NCBI GenBank assembly: GCA_900539505.1
Contig: UQCL01000022.1
Coordinates: 1-29,302, forward strand
Reading direction: 5' to 3'
DNA from: an uncultured Campylobacter sp.
GTDB lineage: Bacteria > Campylobacterota > Campylobacteria > Campylobacterales > Campylobacteraceae
DNA: 29,302 nt
In this document: in pieces, positions 15,400 to 23,299 of the stretch
How the letters are laid out: each line of letters opens with the position of its first letter
How positions within the stretch are numbered: position 1 is the first letter of the stretch
Translations under genes and position numbers: made by a program
Notes under the pieces: model-generated
Told to the model about the DNA's origin: nothing
Databases searched by the model: none
The model's input: only the letters and a program-made list of their open reading frames with translations

Positions 15400-16565
15400 A
15401 CTATTTGATGGATAATTTCGCGCGCGTAAACGTAGCGCTGGTAAGAGGCGAGGGCTCGATAGTCTATGACGAAGCGGGCAAGGACTACGTGGATTTCGGC
15501 GCGGGTATCGGCGTAAACTGCCTGGGGCACGCAAATGAGATCGTGCTGGAAGCGATCGGCACGCAAGCCGCGCAGATCATCCACGGCTCAAATATCTATA
15601 GAATTCTGCCCCAAGAAGCCCTGGCTCAAAAGATTAGCGAGCTTTTAGGATACCGCACATACGCGGTGTTTTGCAACTCGGGCGCGGAGGCTAACGAAGC
15701 TGCGATCAAAATGGCGCGCAAATACGGCACCGTAAACTTCCCTAATAAAAAATTTGAAATTCTAACTTTGCGAAATTCTTTCCACGGCCGCACGCTGGCG
15801 ACTTTGCAAGCTACGGGGCAGGAGAAATTTCATCCCGAAATTTTTGCGCCATATATGCCCGGGTTTAAATTTTTCGACGATATCGACGATATCATCGCGC
15901 ATATCGATGAAAACAGCGTCGCCGTGATGATCGAGCTCGTTCAGGGCGAGGGCGGTATCAAGCCTCTGGATAGGGCGAGCGTGCAAAGACTGGCGGCGGT
16001 TTTGAAAGAGAAAAAGCTGCTTTTGATCACCGACGAGGTGCAGTGCGGCGTATATCGCACGGGCGAGTTTGCGACGTCGCAAATTTACGGCATCCGTCCC
16101 GACATCATCACCTTTGCTAAAGGTCTTGCGGGCGGCGTGCCGATCGGCGCGTGCGTGGCGCAGCAAAATATTTTCGCTCCGGGCGAGCACGGCAGCACCT
16201 TCGGCGGTAACTTTTTGGCGACCTCTACGGCGCTTGCGGTGCTTTCGCAGCTTCAGTTTTTAAAAGCGAGCGGCAAGCTTGATAAGACTATAAAAAGATT
16301 TATCAAAAAACTAGACGCCATCGCCGCAGACTATCCTAGCCTGATCGAAAAGCGCGTGGGGCTCGGTCTGATGCAAGGCCTCGTGCTGCGCGATAAAAAA
16401 AATCTGCGCGAGATCTTTAACAAAGCCCTGCAAAACGGACTTTTGATCCTAAAATCCGGCAAGCGCACCCTTAGATTTTTGCCTGCGCTAAATATCAAAA
16501 AACCGGAGATCAAAGAGGGCTTTGCGCGTCTACGTAAGAGCTTGGATGAGATAGTGCGGGCGTGA
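15396..16565 (+). CDS. argD: Acetylornithine aminotransferase
   Basis: A PLP-dependent class III aminotransferase. It converts N-acetylglutamate semialdehyde to N-acetylornithine in arginine synthesis and may also act in lysine synthesis as in other ArgD enzymes. The 389-residue length is typical. Landmarks are YVDFGAGIGVNCLGHAN, VFCNSGAEANEAAIKMARKY, FHGRTLATLQATGQEKF, LITDEVQCGVYRTG and the PLP-lysine motif FAKGLAGGVPIGA with K242, then GSTFGGNFLATSTALA. It starts in an ATGA overlap with the TRIC gene and ends in a GTGA overlap with the next methyltransferase gene. No other arginine genes are in the window, so it sits in a mixed housekeeping operon. Confidence 0.95.
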   Translation: MNYLMDNFARVNVALVRGEGSIVYDEAGKDYVDFGAGIGVNCLGHANEIVLEAIGTQAAQIIHGSNIYRILPQEALAQKISELLGYRTYAVFCNSGAEANEAAIKMARKYGTVNFPNKKFEILTLRNSFHGRTLATLQATGQEKFHPEIFAPYMPGFKFFDDIDDIIAHIDENSVAVMIELVQGEGGIKPLDRASVQRLAAVLKEKKLLLITDEVQCGVYRTGEFATSQIYGIRPDIITFAKGLAGGVPIGACVAQQNIFAPGEHGSTFGGNFLATSTALAVLSQLQFLKASGKLDKTIKRFIKKLDAIAADYPSLIEKRVGLGLMQGLVLRDKKNLREIFNKALQNGLLILKSGKRTLRFLPALNIKKPEIKEGFARLRKSLDEIVRA

Positions 16566-17653
16566 AATTTAGCGATTTTTTCGAGGGCTGGCTAAACGAG
16601 AGCTACTACGCAAATACCGCTAAAATCGGCAAGAGCGGCGATTTTTACACTGCCGTAAGCGTAGGGAGCTTTTTTGGGATCTGCATCGCGCGCGAAATTT
16701 TACGCCTAAGCGCGGATTTTTGCGCGACGCAAGAGTTAAGCTTAGACGCCGCGGCGAACCCAGATAGGTCGCGGCAAAACCTTGCGGCGAGCGAGCTAAA
16801 TTTAAATGCCGCGCCTGCAAAAAAGCAGTACGATAGCGCCAAAATCGCTATCGTAGAAATCGGCTCGCACGACGGGCGGCTGCTTTGCGACATAGCGCAA
16901 GCTATCTTTACGCTGGGCGGTGCGGCGGCGCTTGATAAATTTAGCTTTGCGATTATCGAGCCGCACGAGCGCCTGCGCGAGCTACAGCGGGCGAGCTTTA
17001 CAGAGAGCTTCGGTGACGAAATCGCGCTAAAGCATTTCACAAGCGCGCGCGAGGCGAAATTTAAAGATGCGATCTTTGTGGCAAATGAGCTTTTCGACGC
17101 CTTTAAATGCGAGGCGGTGGACGGCGAAAATATGCTTTTTATCGAAAGCGGTGCGGCAGAATTTGCCCCCATAAAAGAACGTGAAATTTTGACCCTCGCG
17201 CGCAGATTCGGCATCTCGCGCGGCGAAATCCCGGTCAGATACTTTCGCTTTGCGCGCGAAATTTGCGCTAGCGCGCAGCGGTTTTATTTCATAGCTTTCG
17301 ATTACGGACAGATGGGCGCTAGCGGCGATTTTAGCCTACGGATCTACCGAAACCACGAGGTTTTCAGCTTCTTTGAGGTGCAAAGCTTAAGCGATTTTTA
17401 CGGCAAGAGCGATATTACCTACGACGTAAATTTTGAAATTTTGCGTGCTGCGTTTGAGGACGCGGGCGCCGTGACGGCGGATTTTAAAAGACAGATCGCT
17501 GCTCTCATAGACTTCGGCGCGGTCCAGCTTTTAGAGCTTTTTATGCAAAAAAGCGGCGAGAAGGGCTACCTAAACGCGCTTTTGCAGTTCAATCACCTGC
17601 GCGCGGAGTTTGGCGAGAAGTTTAAGATGATAAAATTTAAAAAGGGGCTTTGA
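16562..17653 (+). CDS. SAM-dependent methyltransferase, MidA/NDUFAF7-like (DUF185, COG1565)
   Basis: Resembles the MidA/NDUFAF7 family of SAM-dependent protein methyltransferases; NDUFAF7 methylates an arginine of a complex I subunit. The GTG start at 16562 overlaps argD by 4 bp. The N-terminal family block is SYYANTAKIGKSGDFYTAVSVGSFFG, followed by the SAM-binding strand IAIVEIGSHDGRLLCDIA, then FAIIEPHERLRELQ, IFVANELFDAFKCEAV and the late FYFIAFDYGQMG. The normal GxGxG is replaced by GSHDG. Residues about 58-100 (rich in Ala, Asn and Ser) are an insertion between the first helix and the SAM-binding strand. The target is not known; no complex I genes are nearby. It is in an operon with argD and rsmD. 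Confidence 0.8.
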   Translation: MKFSDFFEGWLNESYYANTAKIGKSGDFYTAVSVGSFFGICIAREILRLSADFCATQELSLDAAANPDRSRQNLAASELNLNAAPAKKQYDSAKIAIVEIGSHDGRLLCDIAQAIFTLGGAAALDKFSFAIIEPHERLRELQRASFTESFGDEIALKHFTSAREAKFKDAIFVANELFDAFKCEAVDGENMLFIESGAAEFAPIKEREILTLARRFGISRGEIPVRYFRFAREICASAQRFYFIAFDYGQMGASGDFSLRIYRNHEVFSFFEVQSLSDFYGKSDITYDVNFEILRAAFEDAGAVTADFKRQIAALIDFGAVQLLELFMQKSGEKGYLNALLQFNHLRAEFGEKFKMIKFKKGL

Positions 17654-17979
17654 TGAAAGCTTTTATCGATTGCGACTGCGAAATTTTGCAAAAGACGCTG
17701 GAGCTATTTTTGAAAGACCATGCCACAAGTGCGCAGGATTGCGACTTTGTGATAAGCGATGAGCAGCAAAGCTCGGCAAAACCGCTATTTTTGATCGGCG
17801 AGGGCGGAGATCTGACGCTACCGTTTTCAAAGAGTGCCTTGCTATCGAAGCTAGAGGATTTTCAAGGCGAGCTAAAGCGGGATTTTAGTGAATATGACAC
17901 GGCGGAGGCCGAAATTTGCGCGCTATTTGATGAGTTTAAGGCAAGAATCATCGAAATTTTAAGAAGGCAAAATGGCTAA
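17650..17979 (+). CDS. Small conserved-looking protein of unknown function
   Basis: A 109-residue protein I do not recognise. Its ATG overlaps the methyltransferase stop (ATGA) and its end overlaps rsmD by 8 bp, which strongly supports that it is translated. The arrangement of strands (MKAFIDCD, CDFVISDE, PLFLIGEGGDLTLPFSKSALLSKL) is faintly like a shortened receiver-type alpha/beta domain without its phospho-acceptor pocket, but that is speculation from pattern only. The C-terminal third (EYDTAEAEICALFDEFKARI) is predicted helical. No signal peptide or membrane segment is seen. Confidence 0.7.
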   Translation: MMKAFIDCDCEILQKTLELFLKDHATSAQDCDFVISDEQQSSAKPLFLIGEGGDLTLPFSKSALLSKLEDFQGELKRDFSEYDTAEAEICALFDEFKARIIEILRRQNG

Positions 17980-19423
17980 ATTTTCCAAATCCGCCGGCAC
18001 GCTCTTTACGCAAATTTCAAGCGGCATCTATAAGGGCAAAAAGCTCGCTCTGCCCGCACTTTCGAGCACGCGCAGCACGAAAAGCATCGTAAAAGGCTCG
18101 TTTTTCGATACGTGGCGAGCGCAGTTGCGCGGCGCGGCGTTTATCGAGTGTTTCGGCGGCAGCGGTGCGATGGCGCTTGAAGCGCTAAGCAACGGCGCAA
18201 AAAACGTTTATGCAATTGAAAAGGATGTCGCCGCGCATAAAATAATGCGGAAAAATTTCGAGCTTTTCGGACTCGGCGCAAACGCGATTTTGGGCGATTG
18301 CTTCGAGCGACTACCTGGAATTTTGCAAGAGTTGCAAGCGGATATGAACGGACGCTCGGGCGCAAATTCTCTAAATTTAAGCGGCAAAAATTTTAAAAAC
18401 CGTGTTAACGAGGACGCCTGCTGCGTAAATTTAAGCAGCGAAAAAGAGGGCTGTCGCAAAAGCTTTAATAGCGTAGAGCGGGGCGAGGACGGATACCGCG
18501 CCGCGCAAAGCGTAGAAGCGCAAAGCGGCGTAAAAAATTTAGCTAAATGCGGTACGCGAAGCAGTGTGCTTGACAGCGCGCAAAATAGTGCACAGAGCGA
18601 CACAAATGCTGATTGCGCAGGCATGGATAGCTTTGGCGGTTGTGTCCAGATTGTCGATTATGCGGGCGCTTCTAGCATAAAATACCGCGTGAATTCGCTA
18701 GCTACGGACGCCGCGAGCTTTAGTGAGAAGTTTGACGCTAGCTCCGCTTCGCAATACGACGCTAGCGACGCCGAGACCGTTAATTGCAACTTAAATTTAA
18801 GCTCAAAATGCGGCGAGAGCTCTAATTTTGACGCAAATCGCGGTACGGGCTTAGGCGCGGGCTGCGAAGAGAAAAAAAGCTTAAATTTAGGCGAAAATTT
18901 TGATTCTAGCTGCAGAAAAAGTTTACATTCAAACGTAAATTTTGTCTATGATTTAAGAAAAAATTCTATTGAGAATTCTGACGGCAAATTTAGCCCCAAG
19001 TACGAAGAAAATTCACGCCCAAACATAAATTTAACCTGCGGTTCAGGAAAAAATTTCGCCGCCAACTCCCGTGAAAATTTAGCCTGCAGTTTAGGCGAAA
19101 GTGCTACCGCAAACGATTTAGGCGAATACTCTGCCGTAAATTTTAGCGAAAGCCATACCGTGAATTCCGGCGAAAATTCCGTATCCGATCCCGTGCGCAG
19201 AGTGTTTGTCTATCTGGATCCGCCGTTTGCGATCAGGCAGGGTTTTGGCGAGATTTACGAGCGGGTGTTGGCGCTGATAGCGCGCCTGGGCTCCGCGCGG
19301 TGCGAGCTGCTAATCGCGATCGAGCATATGAGCGAGCTTGAGCTGCCGCCTAAAATCGGCGATTTCGCGCTGCTTAAATCGCGTAAATTCGGCGCTACGA
19401 CGATGAGCTACTACGCAAAATGA
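17972..19423 (+). CDS. rsmD: 16S rRNA (guanine966-N2)-methyltransferase with a ~284-residue insertion
   Basis: Methylates G966 of 16S rRNA during 30S assembly. RsmD is normally about 180-200 residues; this frame is 483. The N-terminal part has the family order ISSGIYKGKKLALP, STRSTKSIVKGSFFDTW, FIECFGGSGAMALEALSNGA (SAM-binding motif), VYAIEKD and AILGDCFERLPGILQELQ. The catalytic motif FVYLDPPF comes only at residues 412-419 (D416), followed by a normal C-terminus ending KSRKFGATTMSYY. Everything between about residue 124 and 407 is low-complexity sequence rich in Asn, Ser, Gly, Cys and Glu, so the core without it is about 199 residues. The insertion sits in the loop just before the catalytic strand. 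The frame is open throughout, and both neighbouring genes overlap its ends. Confidence 0.9.
   Translation: MAKFSKSAGTLFTQISSGIYKGKKLALPALSSTRSTKSIVKGSFFDTWRAQLRGAAFIECFGGSGAMALEALSNGAKNVYAIEKDVAAHKIMRKNFELFGLGANAILGDCFERLPGILQELQADMNGRSGANSLNLSGKNFKNRVNEDACCVNLSSEKEGCRKSFNSVERGEDGYRAAQSVEAQSGVKNLAKCGTRSSVLDSAQNSAQSDTNADCAGMDSFGGCVQIVDYAGASSIKYRVNSLATDAASFSEKFDASSASQYDASDAETVNCNLNLSSKCGESSNFDANRGTGLGAGCEEKKSLNLGENFDSSCRKSLHSNVNFVYDLRKNSIENSDGKFSPKYEENSRPNINLTCGSGKNFAANSRENLACSLGESATANDLGEYSAVNFSESHTVNSGENSVSDPVRRVFVYLDPPFAIRQGFGEIYERVLALIARLGSARCELLIAIEHMSELELPPKIGDFALLKSRKFGATTMSYYAK
18341..19192 (+). repeat. In-frame low-complexity repeat insertion in rsmD
   Basis: The insertion is about 850 bp long. 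Its second half (18878-19192) approximates an 8-residue, 24-bp unit such as GKNFAANS, RENLACSL, GEYSAVNF, SESHTVNS and GENSVSDP, with a 12-bp sub-period in which Asn is followed by Phe, Leu or Ser. About 20 RAATTY hexamers occur in it (GAAAATTTT, GAGAATTCTG, GTGAATTCC and others), mostly in the frame that reads AAT-TYN. The first half is less regular and includes Cys-Ala-Asp-rich words. Confidence 0.85.
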
Positions 19424-20208
19424 AAAGCTTAAAGCAAATTTTAGATTACTACGCCGATTTGAAAAATTGCGACGCGGATCTTTTCGGCGCGCCCGATCCG
19501 CTGCAGGTCGCAAAGGGATATCGAAACGACGTCGCGGCGCTTATCTGCGCGCTGTTTGCTTACGGGAGCGCAGCTCAAATTTTAAAATTCCTCCACTCGC
19601 TTGATTTTTCGCTTTTAGACGGGGGCGATGAGCGCATTGGCACGGAGCTTGCGGGCAAAAAATATAGATTTCAAAGCCCACGCGACGTCGCTGAAATTTT
19701 TATAACTTTAAAGCGGCTTAAAAACAGCCTTAGCATCGAGGAGAGCGTGCTTTGCGGCATGCAAAAAAGCGGACGGATCGAGGATGGGATAAATTTTTTA
19801 ATCGGCGAGATTTACAGATTAAATCCCTACCGCAGCCCGGGGTATGAGTTTTTTTTCGGGCGCAGCTTCGCGCAAAAGCCCACGTCGCCGTACAAGCGCT
19901 ACAATCTTTTCCTGCGCTGGGCGGTGCGCGACAGCGACATCGATCTGGGGCTGTACAAAAAGATCGAAAAATCGCGCCTCCTCATCCCGCTCGATACCCA
20001 TACGCACAAAGTTTCACTTAAGCTTGGACTGATCGATCGCAAGAGTTACGATTTCGAGGCGGTTTTACAGCTTACGCAAAGCTTAAGGCGCTTCGATCCG
20101 AGCGACCCCATCAAATACGACTTCGCGCTGTATCGCCTCGGACAGAGCGGCGAGATAGATAAAATTTTGCCCGAACTAAGCGCGAGTTTAGATAAAACTG
20201 CGGAATAA
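19420..20208 (+). CDS. TIGR02757 family protein (DUF2400)
   Basis: A 262-residue protein of the TIGR02757/DUF2400 family, widespread in Bacteroidetes and Campylobacterota and without an assigned role. Family blocks seen are YRNDVAALICALFAYGSA near residue 32, YRFQSPRDVAEIFITLKRLK, KRYNLFLRWAVRDSDIDLGL and LIPLDTHTHKVSLKLGLI near residue 185, then SDPIKYDFALYRLGQSGE at the C-terminus. The last blocks recall the helix-hairpin-helix DNA glycosylase layout, but I would not assign that activity. It starts in an ATGA overlap with rsmD and ends the operon, after which repeats resume. Confidence 0.88.
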   Translation: MKSLKQILDYYADLKNCDADLFGAPDPLQVAKGYRNDVAALICALFAYGSAAQILKFLHSLDFSLLDGGDERIGTELAGKKYRFQSPRDVAEIFITLKRLKNSLSIEESVLCGMQKSGRIEDGINFLIGEIYRLNPYRSPGYEFFFGRSFAQKPTSPYKRYNLFLRWAVRDSDIDLGLYKKIEKSRLLIPLDTHTHKVSLKLGLIDRKSYDFEAVLQLTQSLRRFDPSDPIKYDFALYRLGQSGEIDKILPELSASLDKTAE

Positions 20209-20684
20209 TTGGCGAAATTTTATCTGGTACGCGTGATAAAATTTTATGAAGCTTTAGCGTGATTGCGCGGCGGAATTTTGCTATGGCGCATCGAAATTTC
20301 ATAAAATTTTAGCAAGAGATCGCTTCATAAAATTCTGCAAATTTCACGGATAGCTGCACGAAATTTATAGGGCTGTCTTGTAGAATTTGGGTAAAATTCC
20401 GCTGCTTTACATTGCTAAAATTTCATGAAATTTTGCAGTTCACGCACGACGCGATAAATTGCATGGAGCTAAAACGGCAATCGCGCGATAAATTTCATAA
20501 AATTTAAGCAGAGAGGCGCGGCAAAATCCGATATAATTCCGCGAAATTTTATAGGATTTCACGAAATTCTAGCAGGCGCTCGTATGCACTTTGCGGCGCA
20601 TGAGCAGTTTTACGATCGTAATTGCGCGGAATTCTAGCAGGCGTTCATAGCGCGTGCCTGTGTGATTTGAAAAAAAGGACAAAA
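20209..20684. other. Gene-free stretch with RAATTY cores and a 14-bp direct repeat
   Basis: No gene is seen. AAATTT/AAATTC cores recur, often in pairs such as AAATTTCATAAAATTTT, without a fixed period. The 14-bp word AATTCTAGCAGGCG occurs at 20565-20578 and again at 20630-20643, 65 bp apart. A TATAAT at 20532-20537 could be a promoter for the permease gene but would give a leader of about 145 bases. Confidence 0.65.
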
Positions 20685-21446
20685 ATGGAGCTTGAACTTT
20701 GGCAGTTTGCGGTGCTTTTTGCGGCGGCGTTTTTCGGCGGATTTATCGACTCTATCGCGGGCGGCGGCGGACTGATCTCGCTGCCTGCACTGCTTGCCGT
20801 GGGCATCCCGCCGCATGTAGCGATCGCTACAAATAGATTTCAAGGTAGCTTCGGAAGCTTTACCGCCGCTTTAAATTTCATCCGTAAGGGTTACGTCGAT
20901 GCGGCGGAGATCTTGCGCGGCGTGATTTTTACGTTCATAGGCGGACTCGTCGGCGCCTATGTCCTACTCCTAATCGATGCGAAATTCCTAAATTACCTCA
21001 TTCCGATCCTGCTGCTGGCGCTTTTCTTTTATATGATTTTTTCGCCAAACCTTGGCGAAGCGCCCGCAAGACCTAAGATGTCAAAAAATAGCTTTTACGC
21101 GATTTTCGGGCTTGTTTTGGGCTTTTACGACGGGTTTTTCGGCCCCGGTACGGGCTCGTTTTGGACGTTTGCGCTCGTGGGAATTTTAGGGCTTTATATG
21201 AAAAAGGCGGTCGCGCACACGAAGGTTTTAAATTTCACCTCAAACATCGTCTCTTTGGGCGTTTTTATCATCGGTGGGCAAATTTTATGGCTCGTCGGAG
21301 CGGTGATGGCGGTCGGACAGATCGCGGGCAGCTTCGCGGGCTCAAGCCTAGTGATGCGATGTGACGTAAAATTCGTGCGCAAGATGCTTCTGTTCGTCGT
21401 TGCCGCCACGATTTTAAAGCTACTTTACGGACTGATCGCAAGTTAA
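20685..21446 (+). CDS. TauE/SafE family sulfite/sulfonate exporter-type permease
   Basis: An inner-membrane permease of the TauE/SafE family, which moves small anions or sulfur compounds; the substrate here is unknown. I chose the ATG at 20685, preceded by AAAAAAGGACAAA, giving 253 residues; an upstream in-frame start would add 21 residues of non-family sequence. The N-terminal repeat signature FFGGFIDSIAGGGGLISLPA is clear, followed by IPPHVAIATNRFQGSFGS. The second half-repeat has GFYDGFFGPGTGSFW and TKVLNFTSNIVSLGVF. About eight hydrophobic segments are visible, the usual number. It is a single-gene unit between two gene-free repeat regions. Confidence 0.9.
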   Translation: MELELWQFAVLFAAAFFGGFIDSIAGGGGLISLPALLAVGIPPHVAIATNRFQGSFGSFTAALNFIRKGYVDAAEILRGVIFTFIGGLVGAYVLLLIDAKFLNYLIPILLLALFFYMIFSPNLGEAPARPKMSKNSFYAIFGLVLGFYDGFFGPGTGSFWTFALVGILGLYMKKAVAHTKVLNFTSNIVSLGVFIIGGQILWLVGAVMAVGQIAGSFAGSSLVMRCDVKFVRKMLLFVVAATILKLLYGLIAS

Positions 21447-21559
21447 TTACAAACTGATTGAGGGTTAATCGCAGACTAATAAAGTCAAAATCATAGAATT
21501 TTATACAGGATTTCGTATAAAATTTCATGTAAAATTTTATGAGCTCTCGTTGATACGCT

Positions 21560-21820
21560 ACGACAGCGTCGACCTTACCGTAGCATTACACAGATTGCAC
21601 TGCGACGGAGCCGCTTTGCTACCGCGACAGCGCCGATCTTGCCGCCTCGATGGTGCTTAGTTTACTGCTGCGGCGTCGATTTTGCCGCAGTGCTGCGCCG
21701 AACTTACTGCGACACTGCCAATTTACTACTGCAGCGTCGATTATATCGTAGCTTCGCGCTGATCTTGTCGCGACTACGCTAATTTTCCGCTGCTGCGATG
21801 TTGATTCTATTGCCGTTGTG
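21560..21820. repeat. Degenerate ~21-bp tandem repeat
   Basis: Words like GCGTCGATTTTGCCGCAG recur with starts near 21566, 21630, 21673, 21695, 21715, 21734, 21756, 21776 and 21797. These steps are about 21 bp or multiples of it (64, 43, 22, 20, 19, 22, 20, 21). The consensus is about GCGYYGATTTTRCYGCRRC. Fainter copies continue towards 22080. It differs from the RAATTY arrays: the core is GATTTT/AATTTT between CG-rich words. Confidence 0.7.
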
Positions 21821-22623
21821 TCGGAGGTCTCACTTGTCGTGAGGTCTTGATTTTATTATTTTGGTAGCGCCAATTTTACTCCGCTACATCGACAACTTCG
21901 TTGCCACGCTTGCTACTGCGAGGATTTTAATTGCGTTGCGCGGTGTCGCACTGATTTTTATGACGGCGTTGTTCTTTCTGCTGCGATGGTAGCAATTTCG
22001 GCGCTGCGGTGTTGCTTTTACCGCCCCGTCGCCCGTATCACTACCATGGGCGGTTTGATTTTGCCGGTCGAGACATTGATGATCTTGCTACCGCAAGGAA
22101 TTTAATTTACTGCTGTAACGACTCCAGTGAAATTTCGCCCATTCGCGCCAGTTAAATTCCACCGCACCACCCGTATATCTATTTCGTCGTATCGCCATGC
22201 ATTCATGCGGTCTGCCCGCCGCCGATAGAGTCGTCGTATTGCCGAGTGCACAATGCTATCGTACCCGTGCTATGAAATTTTATATGTTTATGCCCACAAA
22301 ATTTAAAATACCGCTCCATAGATCATTTCGCCGTGCCGCCCGTACGTACTACCAAATTCACTCGTAGCGATTAAATTTAGCCGCACTTTCATGCGCTATT
22401 TTCTGCGCCCGTCAGCTATTTTAAATTTTGCCGTTTCGCCGCCACGGCTCGCTATTTTTCGCTAGCCGCCCCTGCCATATTGCTCTCTATATTTGCACGA
22501 TAATAACTGCACCGCTGTGCTTATACTAACAAAATTTAGCAACCTCTCGCGTAAATTAAATTTCATCGTACCAGCCGCATCCACGCCCGCCCGCTCGCGA
22601 AATTCTGCCGCCTAAAGTAATGC

Positions 22624-22629
22624 TAAAAT
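22624..22629 (+). promoter_or_regulatory. Possible -10 box of ridA
   Basis: TAAAAT in ATGCTAAAATATTTTGCG lies about 44 bp upstream of the ATG. A second TAAAAT at 22639-22644 is an alternative. Either would give a short leader ending in AAAGGA. Confidence 0.4.
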
Positions 22630-22672
22630 ATTTTGCGATAAAATGGGCGAAATTTTTCACAAAGGATTTACT

Positions 22673-23050
22673 ATGCAGATCATTTCAACTCCCGATGCGG
22701 CGCAGGCCATCGGGCCGTACTCTCAGGCGATCAAGGCTGGCGGGCTTATCTTTACCTCGGGGCAGATCGCGCTTAAGCCTGACGGCGAGTTCGTCGCGGG
22801 CGGCGTGGAGGCGCAGAGCAGGCAGGTTTTGCAAAACCTCGCCGCGATCCTGAAAGAGGCGGGCGCGACGCTGCAGGATGCCGTCAAAACGACGATTTTT
22901 CTGGCCGATATGGGCGATTTTGCCGCGGTGAACGAGATATACGCAGCGGCGTTCGGCGAGCACAAGCCCGCTCGCAGCACGGTGCAGGTCGCCATGCTCC
23001 CCAAAGGCGCGCTTGTGGAGATCGAAGTAATAGCGCTGGCTAGGGCTTAG
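22673..23050 (+). CDS. ridA: RidA family reactive intermediate/imine deaminase
   Basis: Hydrolyses reactive 2-aminoacrylate and related imines formed by PLP enzymes, protecting them from damage; a trimeric cytosolic protein. I chose the ATG at 22673, with AAAGGA at 22661-22666, giving 125 residues, close to the family norm of about 128. Conserved features are AIGPYSQAIKAG, FTSGQIALKPDGE, AGATLQDAVKTTIFLADMGD and the active-site block PARSTVQVAMLPKGALVEIEV, in which R101 and E116 correspond to the substrate-binding Arg and the catalytic Glu of RidA. It has its own promoter and is not obviously part of an operon. Confidence 0.93.
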   Translation: MQIISTPDAAQAIGPYSQAIKAGGLIFTSGQIALKPDGEFVAGGVEAQSRQVLQNLAAILKEAGATLQDAVKTTIFLADMGDFAAVNEIYAAAFGEHKPARSTVQVAMLPKGALVEIEVIALARA

Positions 23051-23299
23051 CGCTAAATTTAGATCGCTAGAACTCTGCCGGTTCGCGTTTGCGGTCAAAA
23101 TTTTATGCGCGGGCTGCTCGAAATTTAAACGGCTCGCTCGGGTTTTTTAGCGTTTCGCTCAGGTTTTAAATCGTGCGCGCGTTTGCCGCGTGCTTTTAAA
23201 TTTAGATTTTCAAAGCCGCGCCAAATGCCCGCGGGTTTATGTAAACAGCGCGTCTGGTGTGCTAAGGCGTTAAAATTTCTCGCTCAAAATGGGATCAAA

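Larger units (their letters stand above)
21447..22672. other. 1.2-kb gene-free region with degenerate repeats
   Basis: No convincing coding frame is found on either strand. From about 21560 a degenerate ~21-bp repeat runs (separate entry). From about 22140 to 22600 another loose pattern repeats words like ATTTCGCCGTGCCGCCCGTA and ATTTCGTCGTATCGCC, mixed with AAATTT cores. The right end holds the ridA promoter, with TAAAAT at 22624 and 22639. There is no tRNA, transposase remnant or terminal inverted repeat. Confidence 0.7.

Noticed and set aside
18341..19192. An intein in RsmD
   Set aside because: The insert has no splicing motifs (no N-terminal Cys/Ser block, no C-terminal His-Asn pair) and is low-complexity throughout.
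21560..21820. A CRISPR array
   Set aside because: The repeats are about 21 bp with no unique spacers between them, the units are poorly conserved, and no cas genes are present.
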